Made by a program: the position numbers and the translations under genes. Under the pieces are notes generated by a model that worked only from the letters and a program-made list of their open reading frames with translations, did no database searches and was not told the DNA's origin. Below are positions 46,514 to 55,798 of a stretch of 64,000 nt of DNA, piece by piece. Position 1 is the first letter of the stretch, and each line of letters begins with the position of its first letter. This stretch comes from Sphingobacterium kitahiroshimense (GTDB taxonomy: Bacteria; Bacteroidota; Bacteroidia; Sphingobacteriales; Sphingobacteriaceae): NCBI RefSeq assembly GCF_025961315.1, contig NZ_JAOQNK010000001.1, positions 4,030,001-4,094,000 of the forward strand, in the 5' to 3' direction.

Positions 46514-47497
46514 ATGTTAAAAAAGATTTTGCTCATATTTGGAATAGGCATTTACACTTTTATTACCAAAGCCCAGACAAAAGACAGTATCCCAGACAAA
46601 GTCCGTGCTATTATTGCGGATAAATTTCCGGCGATCCGCGTACTGAATCTGGAGTACGAAATTGTTGGTGGGTTTAAATATGCTTCAAAGTATTTAAAGA
46701 ATCCACTTCCTAAGGGAGAGGTTCAAAATATGCATCAAGCGAATGCCAGTATGAATGTCAACTTGATGAAGAGAAAAAATTGGACTTTAGGAACGCTTGT
46801 GGGGTATCGGCATTTTTCTGTAGAGCTGCTGCAACCTGATTTGAGTACGCGGCAAATATATCAAGAGAAGCAAGATTATCACTATCACCATGAATCATTA
46901 AATTTTACTTACTACTCAAGATTATTTGGAAAAATGGCTATTTATAGCGCGAGTTTGATGACTGATGGAAGTGAGAAAGGCTTTGAACGTGTTCGTGGTA
47001 TGCTGATGGGAAACTTGGTTCTAAAAGCTACCCGTGAGGTGCAGATGACCTTAGGTGTGGTCGGTTTATTGGATCCAAGTGCCCTTGTACCTGTGATACC
47101 TACTTTTACATATAAGAGACAGTATCAACAGGGCTGGGTGGTCGATGTCGTGTTGCCGAAAGCGGTTTATCTTCGTAAAACTATTTTGGGTAATGGACGT
47201 GCATCTTTTGGATCGGAGCTTGATAATAACACCTTCTATATCTATGATTTTGCTGGATTATCGAGCGTCCAGATCTTCAATCAGATGAACTTGAATTCAG
47301 GGTTGCTTTATGAACACAATCTGGGACGTTCTTTTATAGCTATGGTCAAAACCGGGATGAGAAATTCGTTAAGATCTCGAATATCAGAGAAAAACAAATC
47401 TCAGAACGATTTTATTTATGAAGCATCTACGGATCCATCTTTTTATTTTAATGCTGGTTTATCGTTTAATCCTTTTGCAAAAAAACGCGTTAATTAA
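46514..47497 (+). CDS. outer-membrane protein of unknown function (possibly DUF6268)
   Basis: A signal peptide (1-20, FITKAQ) is followed by about 300 residues of beta-barrel-like sequence ending FNPFAKKRVN. The segments KRKNWTLGTLVGYRHFSVEL and ARSF-type aromatic strands recall the DUF6268 outer-membrane family, but I am not sure. It is divergent from the LytTR operon across 247 bp. One isolated half-site-like GTATAAAA at 46419 is not in the spacing seen at the other two loci. No catalytic motif is visible. Confidence concerns the gene rather than the family. Confidence 0.65.
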   Translation: MLKKILLIFGIGIYTFITKAQTKDSIPDKVRAIIADKFPAIRVLNLEYEIVGGFKYASKYLKNPLPKGEVQNMHQANASMNVNLMKRKNWTLGTLVGYRHFSVELLQPDLSTRQIYQEKQDYHYHHESLNFTYYSRLFGKMAIYSASLMTDGSEKGFERVRGMLMGNLVLKATREVQMTLGVVGLLDPSALVPVIPTFTYKRQYQQGWVVDVVLPKAVYLRKTILGNGRASFGSELDNNTFYIYDFAGLSSVQIFNQMNLNSGLLYEHNLGRSFIAMVKTGMRNSLRSRISEKNKSQNDFIYEASTDPSFYFNAGLSFNPFAKKRVN

Positions 47498-47567
47498 CGC
47501 GGATAATCCGTGAATGATATAAATGGAGCATCATATGCTGCCTTTTTAAATCAAAGAGCGCTATCGT

Positions 47568-48311
47568 TTATAATCTGAGGTAAGCTGCGACCTGTATGAT
47601 ATTATTTACAGTCTTATTATTTCTTCCTAGGCTATATTGATTCATGTAACCTGCTTCTATATCAAATTTTGGATTTACCCGCCATCCTAATGCTAGGTAA
47701 GCTCTGTTTTGGTCAAATAACTTACCATTGGTGGAATTTTGAATATGTGCAAAAATTTCATTTTGCAGTGCAATGAAAGGACCATCAGTAAAACTAGTGG
47801 TTTCGGAAACAGGGACAATGGCACGGGTGAAATAGCGCAGTCTTTGGGCAAAATCGTAACGGTCCGTAACCAGCTCGTTTTGCTCAACAGTAGGTTGGCC
47901 CATAAAGCGCTGTTCTAATCTAAAACGGTGCTGCAGTGTGGAAGGTCGATTTAGAACGGTAAATTTTTGGTTTATAATAAATTGCTCCCATATGCGGTGT
48001 TCTGGTACCCAGCCATGGGTAGCGCTAATATTTCTTTGGTTTCCGATGTAGGCATACCCTAAAGTGGCAATCATATTGTTCTTGATATGATAATTCAATC
48101 CCGGTCGGATAATAAAGGATTGTATGTCTTTGAGTTGATCTGTACTTCGAGCTTGTCCATCAAAATGTATGCTGAACATGGGATTTATTTTGTAAGTGAA
48201 AAATGCGGCACTCCAACCTGTAAATGTCTGCTGTGTCTGTGCTTTTAAAGGAACACTAAATATGAACAGGAAGATCATGCAACTCTGAAGAAGAAATAAT
48301 TTAGATAGCAT
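47568..48311 (-). CDS. DUF2490 family outer-membrane protein
   Basis: A signal peptide (1-25, PLKAQ) and about 220 residues of a small barrel. TGWSAAFFTYKINPMFSIHFDGQAR, FIIRPGLNYHIKNNMIATLGYAYI, RIWEQFIINQKF and LQHRFRLEQRF are the repeated patterns of DUF2490. The protein ends in a hydrophobic strand. The function of the family is unknown. It converges on the gene at 46514 and stands apart from the next gene by 163 bp. Confidence 0.75.
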   Translation of the reverse strand: MLSKLFLLQSCMIFLFIFSVPLKAQTQQTFTGWSAAFFTYKINPMFSIHFDGQARSTDQLKDIQSFIIRPGLNYHIKNNMIATLGYAYIGNQRNISATHGWVPEHRIWEQFIINQKFTVLNRPSTLQHRFRLEQRFMGQPTVEQNELVTDRYDFAQRLRYFTRAIVPVSETTSFTDGPFIALQNEIFAHIQNSTNGKLFDQNRAYLALGWRVNPKFDIEAGYMNQYSLGRNNKTVNNIIQVAAYLRL

Positions 48312-48474
48312 TATTATAAAAGTTTGAATTGGTTTATTAAGTTTAATATTTAAATCTGTTAAGTATCCTTATCCTGAATGGAAAAATAAACAAATTTATT
48401 TTACATCCGATTGAAAACAATCACATTTAGATGAACTTTAACCGAGAATTTAGACACTTCTTTTTATAAGGCTT

Positions 48475-49056
48475 CTAGAAAAGGTTCCATTTAACGCCTA
48501 TTTGATATTGCGAAATACTCGTATTCCAGTTGTGGTATACACCGGTTTTTCTTTCTACATTTCGATATCGGAAATACAATTTTCCCAATTCTAATCCAAA
48601 AGTGTAACCCATTCGGGAGCCTCTATTAAATGCCTCTTCTCCATTATTCAGTAGATATTTATCTTCATTCAATAGTTTATTGAATTCGAGGCCACCTAAT
48701 AATGCAAAATTTGATGTCAGGTCTAACTTAAATAATACAGGGAAATCAAAGAACTGGAGGGCCTTGTTTCCTTTTGCAATACCGTTAACCTGATCCACAG
48801 TTTCAGCATTTGTTCTGACACGTGTTACATTATACGTGGGCTCTACTTGGATAGCCATGTTAGGTCTAAAATGATAACTTAGTATGCCTCCGACTTGAAA
48901 ACCTATCCGATTTGCTGAACGGAATGATAGTCCATCTGCATGAGATAAATTTCCACCTAATTTTATTCCTGCTCCAATTTGGGAAAAAACCTTCTCAGTA
49001 GGTACTAAAAGTATTAATAGAAGCACTAGTAAAGTTAATCGTATATTTTTACACAT
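48475..49056 (-). CDS. PorT-like outer-membrane beta-barrel protein
   Basis: Small (193-residue) barrel of the PorT/OMP_b-brl_2 type, with an N-terminal signal (about 1-26, KVFSQ). IGAGIKLGGNLSHADGLSF, GFQVGGILSYHFRPNMAIQVEPTY and FDFPVLFKLDLTSNFALLGGLEF are characteristic. The ATG at 49056 is used; an in-frame TTG at 49062 is possible. TACTTTTG on the - strand at 49060-49067 matches the -7 consensus but would give an almost leaderless mRNA. The role is unknown; the family includes porphyrin-system and generic barrels. Confidence 0.8.
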   Translation of the reverse strand: MCKNIRLTLLVLLLILLVPTEKVFSQIGAGIKLGGNLSHADGLSFRSANRIGFQVGGILSYHFRPNMAIQVEPTYNVTRVRTNAETVDQVNGIAKGNKALQFFDFPVLFKLDLTSNFALLGGLEFNKLLNEDKYLLNNGEEAFNRGSRMGYTFGLELGKLYFRYRNVERKTGVYHNWNTSISQYQIGVKWNLF

Positions 49057-49067
49057 ATACAAAAGTA

Positions 49068-49364
49068 CCTTTTCTAGATAGCTCAGCTTACTGACTTTTG
49101 TAAAGATTTGGTCAATAAGTTGGGTTTTTAATAGGTTATTTTCATTTTTTACAGTTAATAAAACGACAGGAATACCAGTTTAGTCACATGGAAAAACAAC
49201 TGGATGACTTTGGATAATTGTTGGCGCTTTAGGCATTAATTTACTTCCCTTATAATCAATATAGTCTTATTGATAGGTATCACTTTTGTCAATAGGAGAC
49301 CAGATCATGTTTAAACTTTCCAATTATGTGCTCATCCTTATTTAATTTCAATAATTAGTATTGT
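49068..49364. other. non-coding region between PorT-like and lipoprotein genes
   Basis: About 300 bp of AT-rich sequence without an ORF or clear hairpin. It must hold the promoter of the PorT-like gene and the 3' end of the lipoprotein transcript. Confidence 0.4.
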
Positions 49365-50417
49365 TTATTTCTTTCGTATTAAATACATACTCTGACTATT
49401 GGAAGAATAGAATGCGAACCCATGGGGTGAAATATAAAATGTTGGTTTAAAATGTAGTGCTGAATAATTTGCTTCTAACACCGTATAGAATCGATTTTTG
49501 TAATCGTCAAATCTTTCTTTCTCTACAGCGATATGGGGCTCAAAAAAATTAAAATCACGATCTCCAATCTTTGTTTTAAAGAAAGCTTTCCCGCGCCAGT
49601 TTTTAACACTATATCCCGGGCTTCCACCACCGATATTGTGGCTGTATTTTAATTTTTCCTCAGGGTGAAAATGTAAAAAAGTAACGTTTTCAGGTAAGTA
49701 AGGATCTTGTTCGCCGGTCCAAAAAACATCGTCACGGTAACGACCGGCATCTTCACTGCTATCAATGCTTCTGTATGCTGGTATTTCTTGCCATAGCATC
49801 TGCCATTGTTCATCCTGGTAAAAGAAAAACTGCATGTAGTAATGATCATTTCTAGTTACATTTTTTAAAAACCAATATTTGCCATCTTTTTTCGCGCTTG
49901 CAATTTTTTGATTTATTTTTTCTCCAGTCCAACTCAAATCTTCATTTAAAACTTTAAAAGCATGTGTGGTGGTATCGCCATCTTGTGGCCAAGTGGTGTA
50001 ATAGGCTTTTTCGTCATTGGTGAAAATGATGAAATCATCAATAAATTCTGGCCAATATTTATTTTGGGACAAGTGTAATGTATCTTCTGTAATTCCTTTA
50101 CTATTTATTTTATAATAAAGCATATCACCTTGGGTCTCATCATTTTTTTCTGCATCGCAGGATACGATCAGTTGGTCATTCACAGATGGAAAGATGCGAA
50201 TGGGATTAGGTGAACTGGAACGAGTGACTTCAGTTTCACAGAACAGTTTCACTTCGAAAATATCGGAATGATACTTTTCGTTAATTTCTTCAAAATTAGC
50301 ATATGCCGCATCTAAGGGTTCGTTGTTCCGCTCTATAATTCCATCGCAGGAAGTTAAACTGGATATGAAAAGGATCGTCGTGCTTAAAATTGAAGTGAAA
50401 AGGGTTGTTTTATTCAT
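49365..50417 (-). CDS. lipoprotein of unknown function
   Basis: The start at 50417 (MNKTTLF) gives a signal peptide with lipobox SLTSC (Cys24); upstream in-frame Met codons are less likely. The 350-residue product is beta-rich with repeated Trp/Tyr/Asp-containing blocks (YYKINSKGITEDTLHLSQNKYWPEF, HYYMQFFFYQDEQWQMLW), which suggests a propeller-like fold. No catalytic or ligand motif is recognised. It is monocistronic, with 211 bp to the divergent DoxX-like gene. Confidence 0.7.
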   Translation of the reverse strand: MNKTTLFTSILSTTILFISSLTSCDGIIERNNEPLDAAYANFEEINEKYHSDIFEVKLFCETEVTRSSSPNPIRIFPSVNDQLIVSCDAEKNDETQGDMLYYKINSKGITEDTLHLSQNKYWPEFIDDFIIFTNDEKAYYTTWPQDGDTTTHAFKVLNEDLSWTGEKINQKIASAKKDGKYWFLKNVTRNDHYYMQFFFYQDEQWQMLWQEIPAYRSIDSSEDAGRYRDDVFWTGEQDPYLPENVTFLHFHPEEKLKYSHNIGGGSPGYSVKNWRGKAFFKTKIGDRDFNFFEPHIAVEKERFDDYKNRFYTVLEANYSALHFKPTFYISPHGFAFYSSNSQSMYLIRKK

Positions 50418-50628
50418 GTGATTTAATTTAATCATTATACCGGTCATTTAAAATGAAGCCAATGGTAGAAAAGAATTTTTTGGTTTTGTAAATTCGTTGT
50501 TCCCGCTGTCGCAATTCACCCCTTATAATGTCGTTTTTGTAATCTGTTAATTTAAGCAGACCCTTGCATCTTTGTCATATCAATATAAACAATTTTGCAA
50601 TATAAATAATTCATAAATCTTCAAAAAC

Positions 50629-51009
50629 ATGAAAAAGAATAAATTAATCTTTTGGATAGCTACAGCGATCCTTATTATCTGGGAGGGTATCATGCCTCTT
50701 GGTACGCTTTTATTTGCGCCACAGTATGTTAATGCTGGAACTAAACCGTTAGGATATCCAGACTACTTCGCTTATGCACTTATTATCTGCAAAGTGCTCG
50801 GAGTAATAGCCATTTCTTATCCTAAAACTCCAAGTAAATTGAAAGAGTGGGCCTATGCCGGATTAACATTTAACCTAATTTTTGCTTTTATTAGCCATGC
50901 AATGGTCGATAAAAATATTGGATTTATGCTGTTGCCACTTGTTATACTTGCTATACTTATTATTTCTTATGCATATGGCAACAAGACGTATGGTCTTGTA
51001 GTAAGGTGA
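50629..51009 (+). CDS. DoxX-like small membrane protein
   Basis: 126 residues with four predicted transmembrane helices (about 7-30, 44-62, 72-92, 97-118) and the DoxX-like pattern LIFWIATAILIIWEGIMPLGT, KPLGYPDYFAYALIICKVLGVIAI. Members of this family are inner-membrane proteins of mostly unknown role. It is followed by a good terminator, so it is monocistronic. Confidence 0.8.
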   Translation: MKKNKLIFWIATAILIIWEGIMPLGTLLFAPQYVNAGTKPLGYPDYFAYALIICKVLGVIAISYPKTPSKLKEWAYAGLTFNLIFAFISHAMVDKNIGFMLLPLVILAILIISYAYGNKTYGLVVR

Positions 51010-51066
51010 TAAATCTTATTACACGATGTCAATAATAAGTGAGAACTGTATTTTCTTCAATAGTAG

Positions 51067-51093
51067 ATAAGCCGATTCAAGTAATCGGCTTAT
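51067..51093 (+). terminator. intrinsic terminator after the DoxX-like gene
   Basis: A perfect 11-bp stem (ATAAGCCGATT with AATCGGCTTAT) closes a 5-nt loop and is followed by TTATTATTG. Confidence 0.8.
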
Positions 51094-51252
51094 TTATTAT
51101 TGTCGGTTAATGCTTTTCGGTGAATTGAATATATTCGTTGCGGTCTCTAAATCAGTTGGTTTTGTTCCTTTTTTAAAATAAAACAAACGTTAGGCCAAGC
51201 ATACCGTTATACTTATAGTACATAATAATGGTAGCATAAAAAAAGAAAAATA

Positions 51253-52350
51253 ATGATGAACGAAGAATTAATTCAACTTTCACAAAAATTTCCGGCTTGG
51301 ATATGGAATACTGCATTTATACTGTTTTCCTTTGCACTCGGGATCCTCATTAAAATTTTATTTATCCCGATTTTGCGTTATCAGGCGATTGCACAGTCAT
51401 CTTATTCCCTCTTTCGGTCTTTTATACGGCGATTTAATAAGATTTTGAGTCTTTTTATTCCCTTGGTTGTTTTTAACAGTTTGTTACCTTTTACGCGTTT
51501 CAATACCGCCACATTGCATATTGTCGGTAAAATAAATGAAATCTTACTGATCAGCTTTTTTGCTGTTGTTCTGATTCAGGCCATAAAAGTTTTTGAAGAT
51601 TATTTATATCATCGTTTTGATATCAATAAAGAGAATAACCTGCGTGAAAGAAAAATTAGGACACAGATTGTTTTTATTCGAAAGGTCTTCATTACTATTA
51701 TCATCGTTGTGTCTTTTGCCATTATTTTGCTAAGCTTCGAAAGTATGCAGAAGATAGGTGCAGGACTGCTGACGGGTGTCGGAGTTGGTGGTATAATCAT
51801 TGGTTTTGCCGCTCAGAAATCTCTTGGAAATTTATTAGCAGGTTTTCAGATTGCTTTTACACAGCCCATTCGGATGGATGATGTGCTGGTCGTTGAGGGC
51901 GAGTGGGGTAAGGTCGAAGAAATCAATCTGACTTATGTCGTGGTTAATATCTGGGATAAGCGCCGTCTGGTGCTGCCGATTACCTATTTCATCGAAAAAC
52001 CTTTTCAGAATTGGACGAGAACTACGGCAGAGATATTAGGAACTGTTTTTATTTATGTTGATTTCGCGATTCCTGTCCAACAATTACGAGAAAAATTAGG
52101 ATCATTGCTTATGCATCATCCTTTGTGGGACGGTAAGGTCAATGTCCTGCAGGTCACTGATCTGAAAGAGCGAACGATGGAGATTCGTTGCTTAATGAGT
52201 TGCCGAAACTCGGGACAGGCTTTTGATCTTCGCTGCTATGTAAGAGAAGAGATGATGAGTTATATAAGGACAAATTTCCCAGATTGTCTTTCTAAATCGA
52301 GAATTGATTATGGCGCTGAAGTTAATAGAAGTGAACTAAGAGGAATGTAG
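51253..52350 (+). CDS. MscS family mechanosensitive channel
   Basis: Small-conductance mechanosensitive channel that releases solutes on osmotic downshift. Transmembrane helices lie at about 15-38, 60-78, 90-110 and 132-155; the pore-lining helix and following beta-domain read GAGLLTGVGVGGIIIGFAAQ, SLGNLLAGFQIAFTQPIRMDDVL and GEWGKVEEINLTYVVV, all diagnostic. FIEKPFQNWTR marks the MscS middle beta domain. Length 365 is a little longer than E. coli MscS (286), due to an extra N-terminal membrane segment. Tandem ATG codons start the frame. Confidence 0.93.
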   Translation: MMNEELIQLSQKFPAWIWNTAFILFSFALGILIKILFIPILRYQAIAQSSYSLFRSFIRRFNKILSLFIPLVVFNSLLPFTRFNTATLHIVGKINEILLISFFAVVLIQAIKVFEDYLYHRFDINKENNLRERKIRTQIVFIRKVFITIIIVVSFAIILLSFESMQKIGAGLLTGVGVGGIIIGFAAQKSLGNLLAGFQIAFTQPIRMDDVLVVEGEWGKVEEINLTYVVVNIWDKRRLVLPITYFIEKPFQNWTRTTAEILGTVFIYVDFAIPVQQLREKLGSLLMHHPLWDGKVNVLQVTDLKERTMEIRCLMSCRNSGQAFDLRCYVREEMMSYIRTNFPDCLSKSRIDYGAEVNRSELRGM

Positions 52351-52423
52351 CAGTTTCATTTTCTAATCTATTCTCTTTCGTGTAAGTAGACTATGGATAA
52401 TTCTGAAAAATGAAGTTATCAAG

Positions 52424-52449
52424 GGGCAATAAACGATCGTTTATTGCCC
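52424..52449 (+). terminator. intrinsic terminator after mscS-like gene
   Basis: A 26-bp perfect palindrome (GGGCAATAAACG and its complement, centre AT) is followed by TTATTTATTTT, 74 bp past the stop. Confidence 0.8.
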
Positions 52450-52459
52450 TTATTTATTT

Positions 52460-52723
52460 TAAAGTTTTCAGGAAAAAGCTGTATCAGTTGAATAATAAGC
52501 TTTTATAGAGATAATCAAAGAAGTCAGGTAACGATTTAGTAACGGTTCTTATTGCTTTGCTTTTCGATACATTTCCGTTCGCTCACAGCAAATATAAAAA
52601 ATTATAATGTCATACCACAATTAGTCTCCTATAATCATAGTTGAATAACGAAAGCTATAAATTTATAAAGCTATATCAGATTTGATAATTTGATGTGTTA
52701 ATTATTTTTTGTATTAGATTCCG
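52460..52723. other. non-coding region
   Basis: AT-rich, no ORF of normal composition and no hairpin noticed apart from the terminator just to its left. Confidence 0.4.
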
Positions 52724-53221
52724 TTAAAACTTCTTTAACCTGGCAATGATTTTTAATAAGTATATTCTATTCTTAGCATTCTTTATCCACTGAGGGAGAC
52801 GGCTGCCGATACTATTGTTTTTATAGGGCAAACCGTTTCGAGTTCGATGTGTATCTGCTATATAACTTTCGATCACCGTAAGGTGTTCCAGATTATATGC
52901 CCACAAGAGACCATGCTTCGTTTCGACTTGATACCATACATCAAATCCAAAAAAAGGGTCACAGGGCGCATTTTGGATTAATAAGCGAGACGTCACTGCC
53001 TGCCCTTTATTATTAATATATGCTGTGAATTTTGGTGTATTAATATATTTGACGGAAAAACCACATGACGTACAGGAAAAACGAACTTCCATTTCATACT
53101 CGGCAATCGTTTTATAAGGTTGCCCGCCTAAAACCAAAGCTTGTGCATTGCATTTTAGACAGACAACGTAAACGGTGTTTATAAAATCTTCGTTACGAAG
53201 TGTATAGGCTGATTGTGGCAT
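52724..53221 (-). CDS. zinc-ribbon-like protein of unknown function
   Basis: 165 residues without a signal peptide. Two cysteine pairs (VVCLKCNAQ near 20-26 and FSCTSCGFS near 50-56) form a probable zinc ribbon; PCDPFFGFDVWYQVETKHGLLWAYNLEHLTVIESYI and a basic C-terminus follow. I have seen comparable uncharacterised proteins in Bacteroidota but cannot name a family. It is monocistronic. Confidence 0.65.
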   Translation of the reverse strand: MPQSAYTLRNEDFINTVYVVCLKCNAQALVLGGQPYKTIAEYEMEVRFSCTSCGFSVKYINTPKFTAYINNKGQAVTSRLLIQNAPCDPFFGFDVWYQVETKHGLLWAYNLEHLTVIESYIADTHRTRNGLPYKNNSIGSRLPQWIKNAKNRIYLLKIIARLKKF

Positions 53222-53316
53222 TTGCTAAGTTATAAATCTTTACTTTTTTCTGCTCAATCGCACTAAGCTGAAAGTCCCAGTGTTTCAATCAATATTCTAA
53301 TAAGGCTATATTTAGC

Positions 53317-53433
53317 TCATTTAAAACTTCTGTAAAAAGGCATAACATTCGCTTTTACAAATTCGTTAAACTGAATACGAAGTTGTAATTCTTTTCTTTT
53401 TTCTAAGGGTTGATTGTTGTGTTCTGAAGTCAT
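53317..53433 (-). CDS. possible 38-residue small ORF
   Basis: ATG at 53433 to TGA at 53317 encodes a basic, plausible-looking peptide (HNNQPLEKRKELQLRIQF near the start). It could be a real small protein, or a remnant of a longer gene at the edge of the accessory region. The remaining part of 53222-53558 shows nothing else. Confidence 0.3.
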   Translation of the reverse strand: MTSEHNNQPLEKRKELQLRIQFNEFVKANVMPFYRSFK

Positions 53434-53558
53434 TATTATTGTTTACCTAAAATAAGTCTTATAGTAATCATTAAACTCATTTTATATGCCCGTTTGTGTA
53501 TTTAATATTCTCAGACTAAAGAATTAAAAAAAAAAGTGTGTATTATTTTTTTCATATT

Positions 53559-54413
53559 TTAATACTGTATTTTGAAAGTCCCATAATGCTCTAAAACACT
53601 GGAGCCATTTTTCTTTGTTAATACATACTTTAATGTTTTATCCTTCTTGTTATAAGTACATTCTATGGAGTATTTTCCTTCATATCTTACCCTTTTAGAA
53701 CCTGTATATATCTTTTTATCATCTTGTTCCGAAACTAATTTCGCTTCAATACCACCATAAGGAAATACATAACCTTCAATATTACTCAGATTAATTATAT
53801 TTCCTTTTTCTCCAATTATTATTGTATGTATATCTTCGTATTCCCTTTCTATAGTCCCACGAGTTGAGTAGGCTTTGTTTACTCCTTTCCATTTTCCCGC
53901 CAATAAAAGTCCACTTTCTTCTCTTCGCTGTTCTTCTGCTTTAAGGCTTCTTTCATGGTCTAAACGTTCTCTTTCAACTTGTTCTTTTTGACGTTTTTCT
54001 TCGGCAATCTTTTGTTCTTTCGCAATACGTTCCTGTTCCAGTTTACGCTGTTCGGCTAAGCGCTTGTCTTCAGCTGCCTTTTCTGCTTTTTCGACTTTTA
54101 CCAGATATTCCAAAGTTTCATTTTTTAGCTCGGCACTTGCTTGCAAATTAGTAAAAGTCTTTATTGAAGCTTTTACTTTAGCATATTCGCCCAATTCATA
54201 GTAGCTTTTGATACGCAAAAGCTCAATTCTAGCATTAGTGTTTTTTAGTAAATCGGTTACCTGCTTGCAGTAATCTATGGTCTGTTTGTAGTTTCTCCTT
54301 TCAAAAGCTTTTTGGGCTTCCTGATAGTAAGCTTTTGCTTTGTCATCGACAGTTTGTGCTTGTGCTATTGTAAAGGCAAAAAGCAACATAAAAATGTGTA
54401 TTAATTTTTTCAT
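53559..54413 (-). CDS. exported TPR/coiled-coil protein of unknown function
   Basis: A signal peptide (1-19, TIAQAQ) is followed by two TPR-like helix pairs (about 25-100, DKAKAYYQEAQKAFERRNYKQTIDYC), a long charged coiled coil (about 105-165, repeated EQRKLEQERIAKEQK-type heptads) and a C-terminal beta domain (about 170-284, LLAGKWKGVNKAYSTRGTIE). Last of three co-directional genes (55799, 54430, 53559); only 16 bp separate it from the upstream gene. No family name recognised. Confidence 0.7.
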   Translation of the reverse strand: MKKLIHIFMLLFAFTIAQAQTVDDKAKAYYQEAQKAFERRNYKQTIDYCKQVTDLLKNTNARIELLRIKSYYELGEYAKVKASIKTFTNLQASAELKNETLEYLVKVEKAEKAAEDKRLAEQRKLEQERIAKEQKIAEEKRQKEQVERERLDHERSLKAEEQRREESGLLLAGKWKGVNKAYSTRGTIEREYEDIHTIIIGEKGNIINLSNIEGYVFPYGGIEAKLVSEQDDKKIYTGSKRVRYEGKYSIECTYNKKDKTLKYVLTKKNGSSVLEHYGTFKIQY

Positions 54414-54429
54414 GATACTCGATTAATTA

Positions 54430-55686
54430 TTATTTCTTTAAGTTGTAAGTAAGCCCAACAAAAAATGCTGGTTTATATCTCTCAATGTAATTTACTTCAA
54501 CATTGGACGATGCAAAATCCAGTTCATTGTCTAAATTAGACGGATTAAGCCGATTTACATTGACAAAGGATATTCCGCTCGTTAAAACCAATCTATTTTC
54601 TTTCGTGAATGCAACTGATAAACCTCCATAAAAATTCATTTTTGCTTCTGTATTAAGACTTATTCCTGCCGTAATACCATAATCCAAAGAAGTTCCAAAA
54701 TCGTAAAAAGCATGTGTTAGTGCACCTAAAGCGTGAGAAAATTTATTTTCCTCTAATTTTGTTACTCCTTTTGCTTTATCATTTTCATAGCGGATTCCAT
54801 ATTCTTCATTGCCAATAAACGACAGTAAATACCCTGCACTGAAATTAACACGAAGCTTATGGGTTGGGGTAATTGTAAAATCAGGAAATTTGCGCAATAC
54901 ATTTAGTCCTGTTTTATCATAAATCTTAGGCGTTATGACGACTTTATCATCACGGATTTGTCTTGCATCATCGAGATAAGAAAACTCTGTATGTTGAGCA
55001 AAACTTGCTTGCTGTTCTACATATTGTTTAACATTGTTTATGCTCTTTATAAATTCATCACTATGAACGTTTTCTTTTTTTAATTGAGCATCTTTCCATT
55101 CTTTAGCATAATATTCTTTAGTCGTGGCGTTAGCATCTCTTAAAGATCTGTATGAGTTTTCTAATTCCTGATAATTACGTTTAATTTCTCCTTCTTTTAT
55201 TACAAATTGCCCTATTTGATTTTTAAAAACATCTATATCTTTTATCAGAAGAACACTACTTATATAATTATCCTGCCTTTCTTTTAGTAAAAGTAAATTA
55301 GTAAGATTAGAGTAAGCTTCAAAAAAATTGTTATAATAATGAGGGAAATCTCTATCAATTTTTTCTTGAGGAGGAGGATTTCCTATTATTGCCATTGAAT
55401 CTGTTACAATCATTTCAGCTGTTTGATTCTCTATATTCCCCTTGAGAGCATCAAGAGTATTTTTTAAATCATTAAAATCATGATTAGAAGTAACCACATC
55501 TACACTTCCTTTTCCCAAAAAAGGATTGATATTATTAATCTTAACCCTGATAGTTGAATTATATTTCACTTTAAAACCTTTTGGGTATTCATTTTTTCCA
55601 AATGGGTTTATCTCTATAATATATTCTTGCCCCCACACTCCGCCCGAGACCATCAAGGTGAAAAGTGTTAAAATGTATGCTCTCAT
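54430..55686 (-). CDS. exported protein with C-terminal beta-barrel-like region, unknown function
   Basis: A signal peptide (1-20, GVWGQ) precedes a small N-terminal beta domain (about 21-65), a helical middle (about 70-245, with frequent Glu/Lys) and a C-terminal 150 residues of barrel-like strands (LRVNFSAGYLLSFIGNEEYG, YGITAGISLNTEAKMNFYGGLSVAFT, PAFFVGLTYNLKK). The final strand ends in the way an outer-membrane barrel does. It sits in the middle of the three-gene set and may anchor it in the outer membrane. Confidence 0.7.
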   Translation of the reverse strand: MRAYILTLFTLMVSGGVWGQEYIIEINPFGKNEYPKGFKVKYNSTIRVKINNINPFLGKGSVDVVTSNHDFNDLKNTLDALKGNIENQTAEMIVTDSMAIIGNPPPQEKIDRDFPHYYNNFFEAYSNLTNLLLLKERQDNYISSVLLIKDIDVFKNQIGQFVIKEGEIKRNYQELENSYRSLRDANATTKEYYAKEWKDAQLKKENVHSDEFIKSINNVKQYVEQQASFAQHTEFSYLDDARQIRDDKVVITPKIYDKTGLNVLRKFPDFTITPTHKLRVNFSAGYLLSFIGNEEYGIRYENDKAKGVTKLEENKFSHALGALTHAFYDFGTSLDYGITAGISLNTEAKMNFYGGLSVAFTKENRLVLTSGISFVNVNRLNPSNLDNELDFASSNVEVNYIERYKPAFFVGLTYNLKK

Positions 55687-55798
55687 AATTTTAAGAATTT
55701 CATTTATTAATTATTTAATTTCTTTGCTATTATGAGAATCATAAGGAATACCTTTTTTCAACTATGGCAATCAAATAGCAAAATCATAATTGTTAAAT

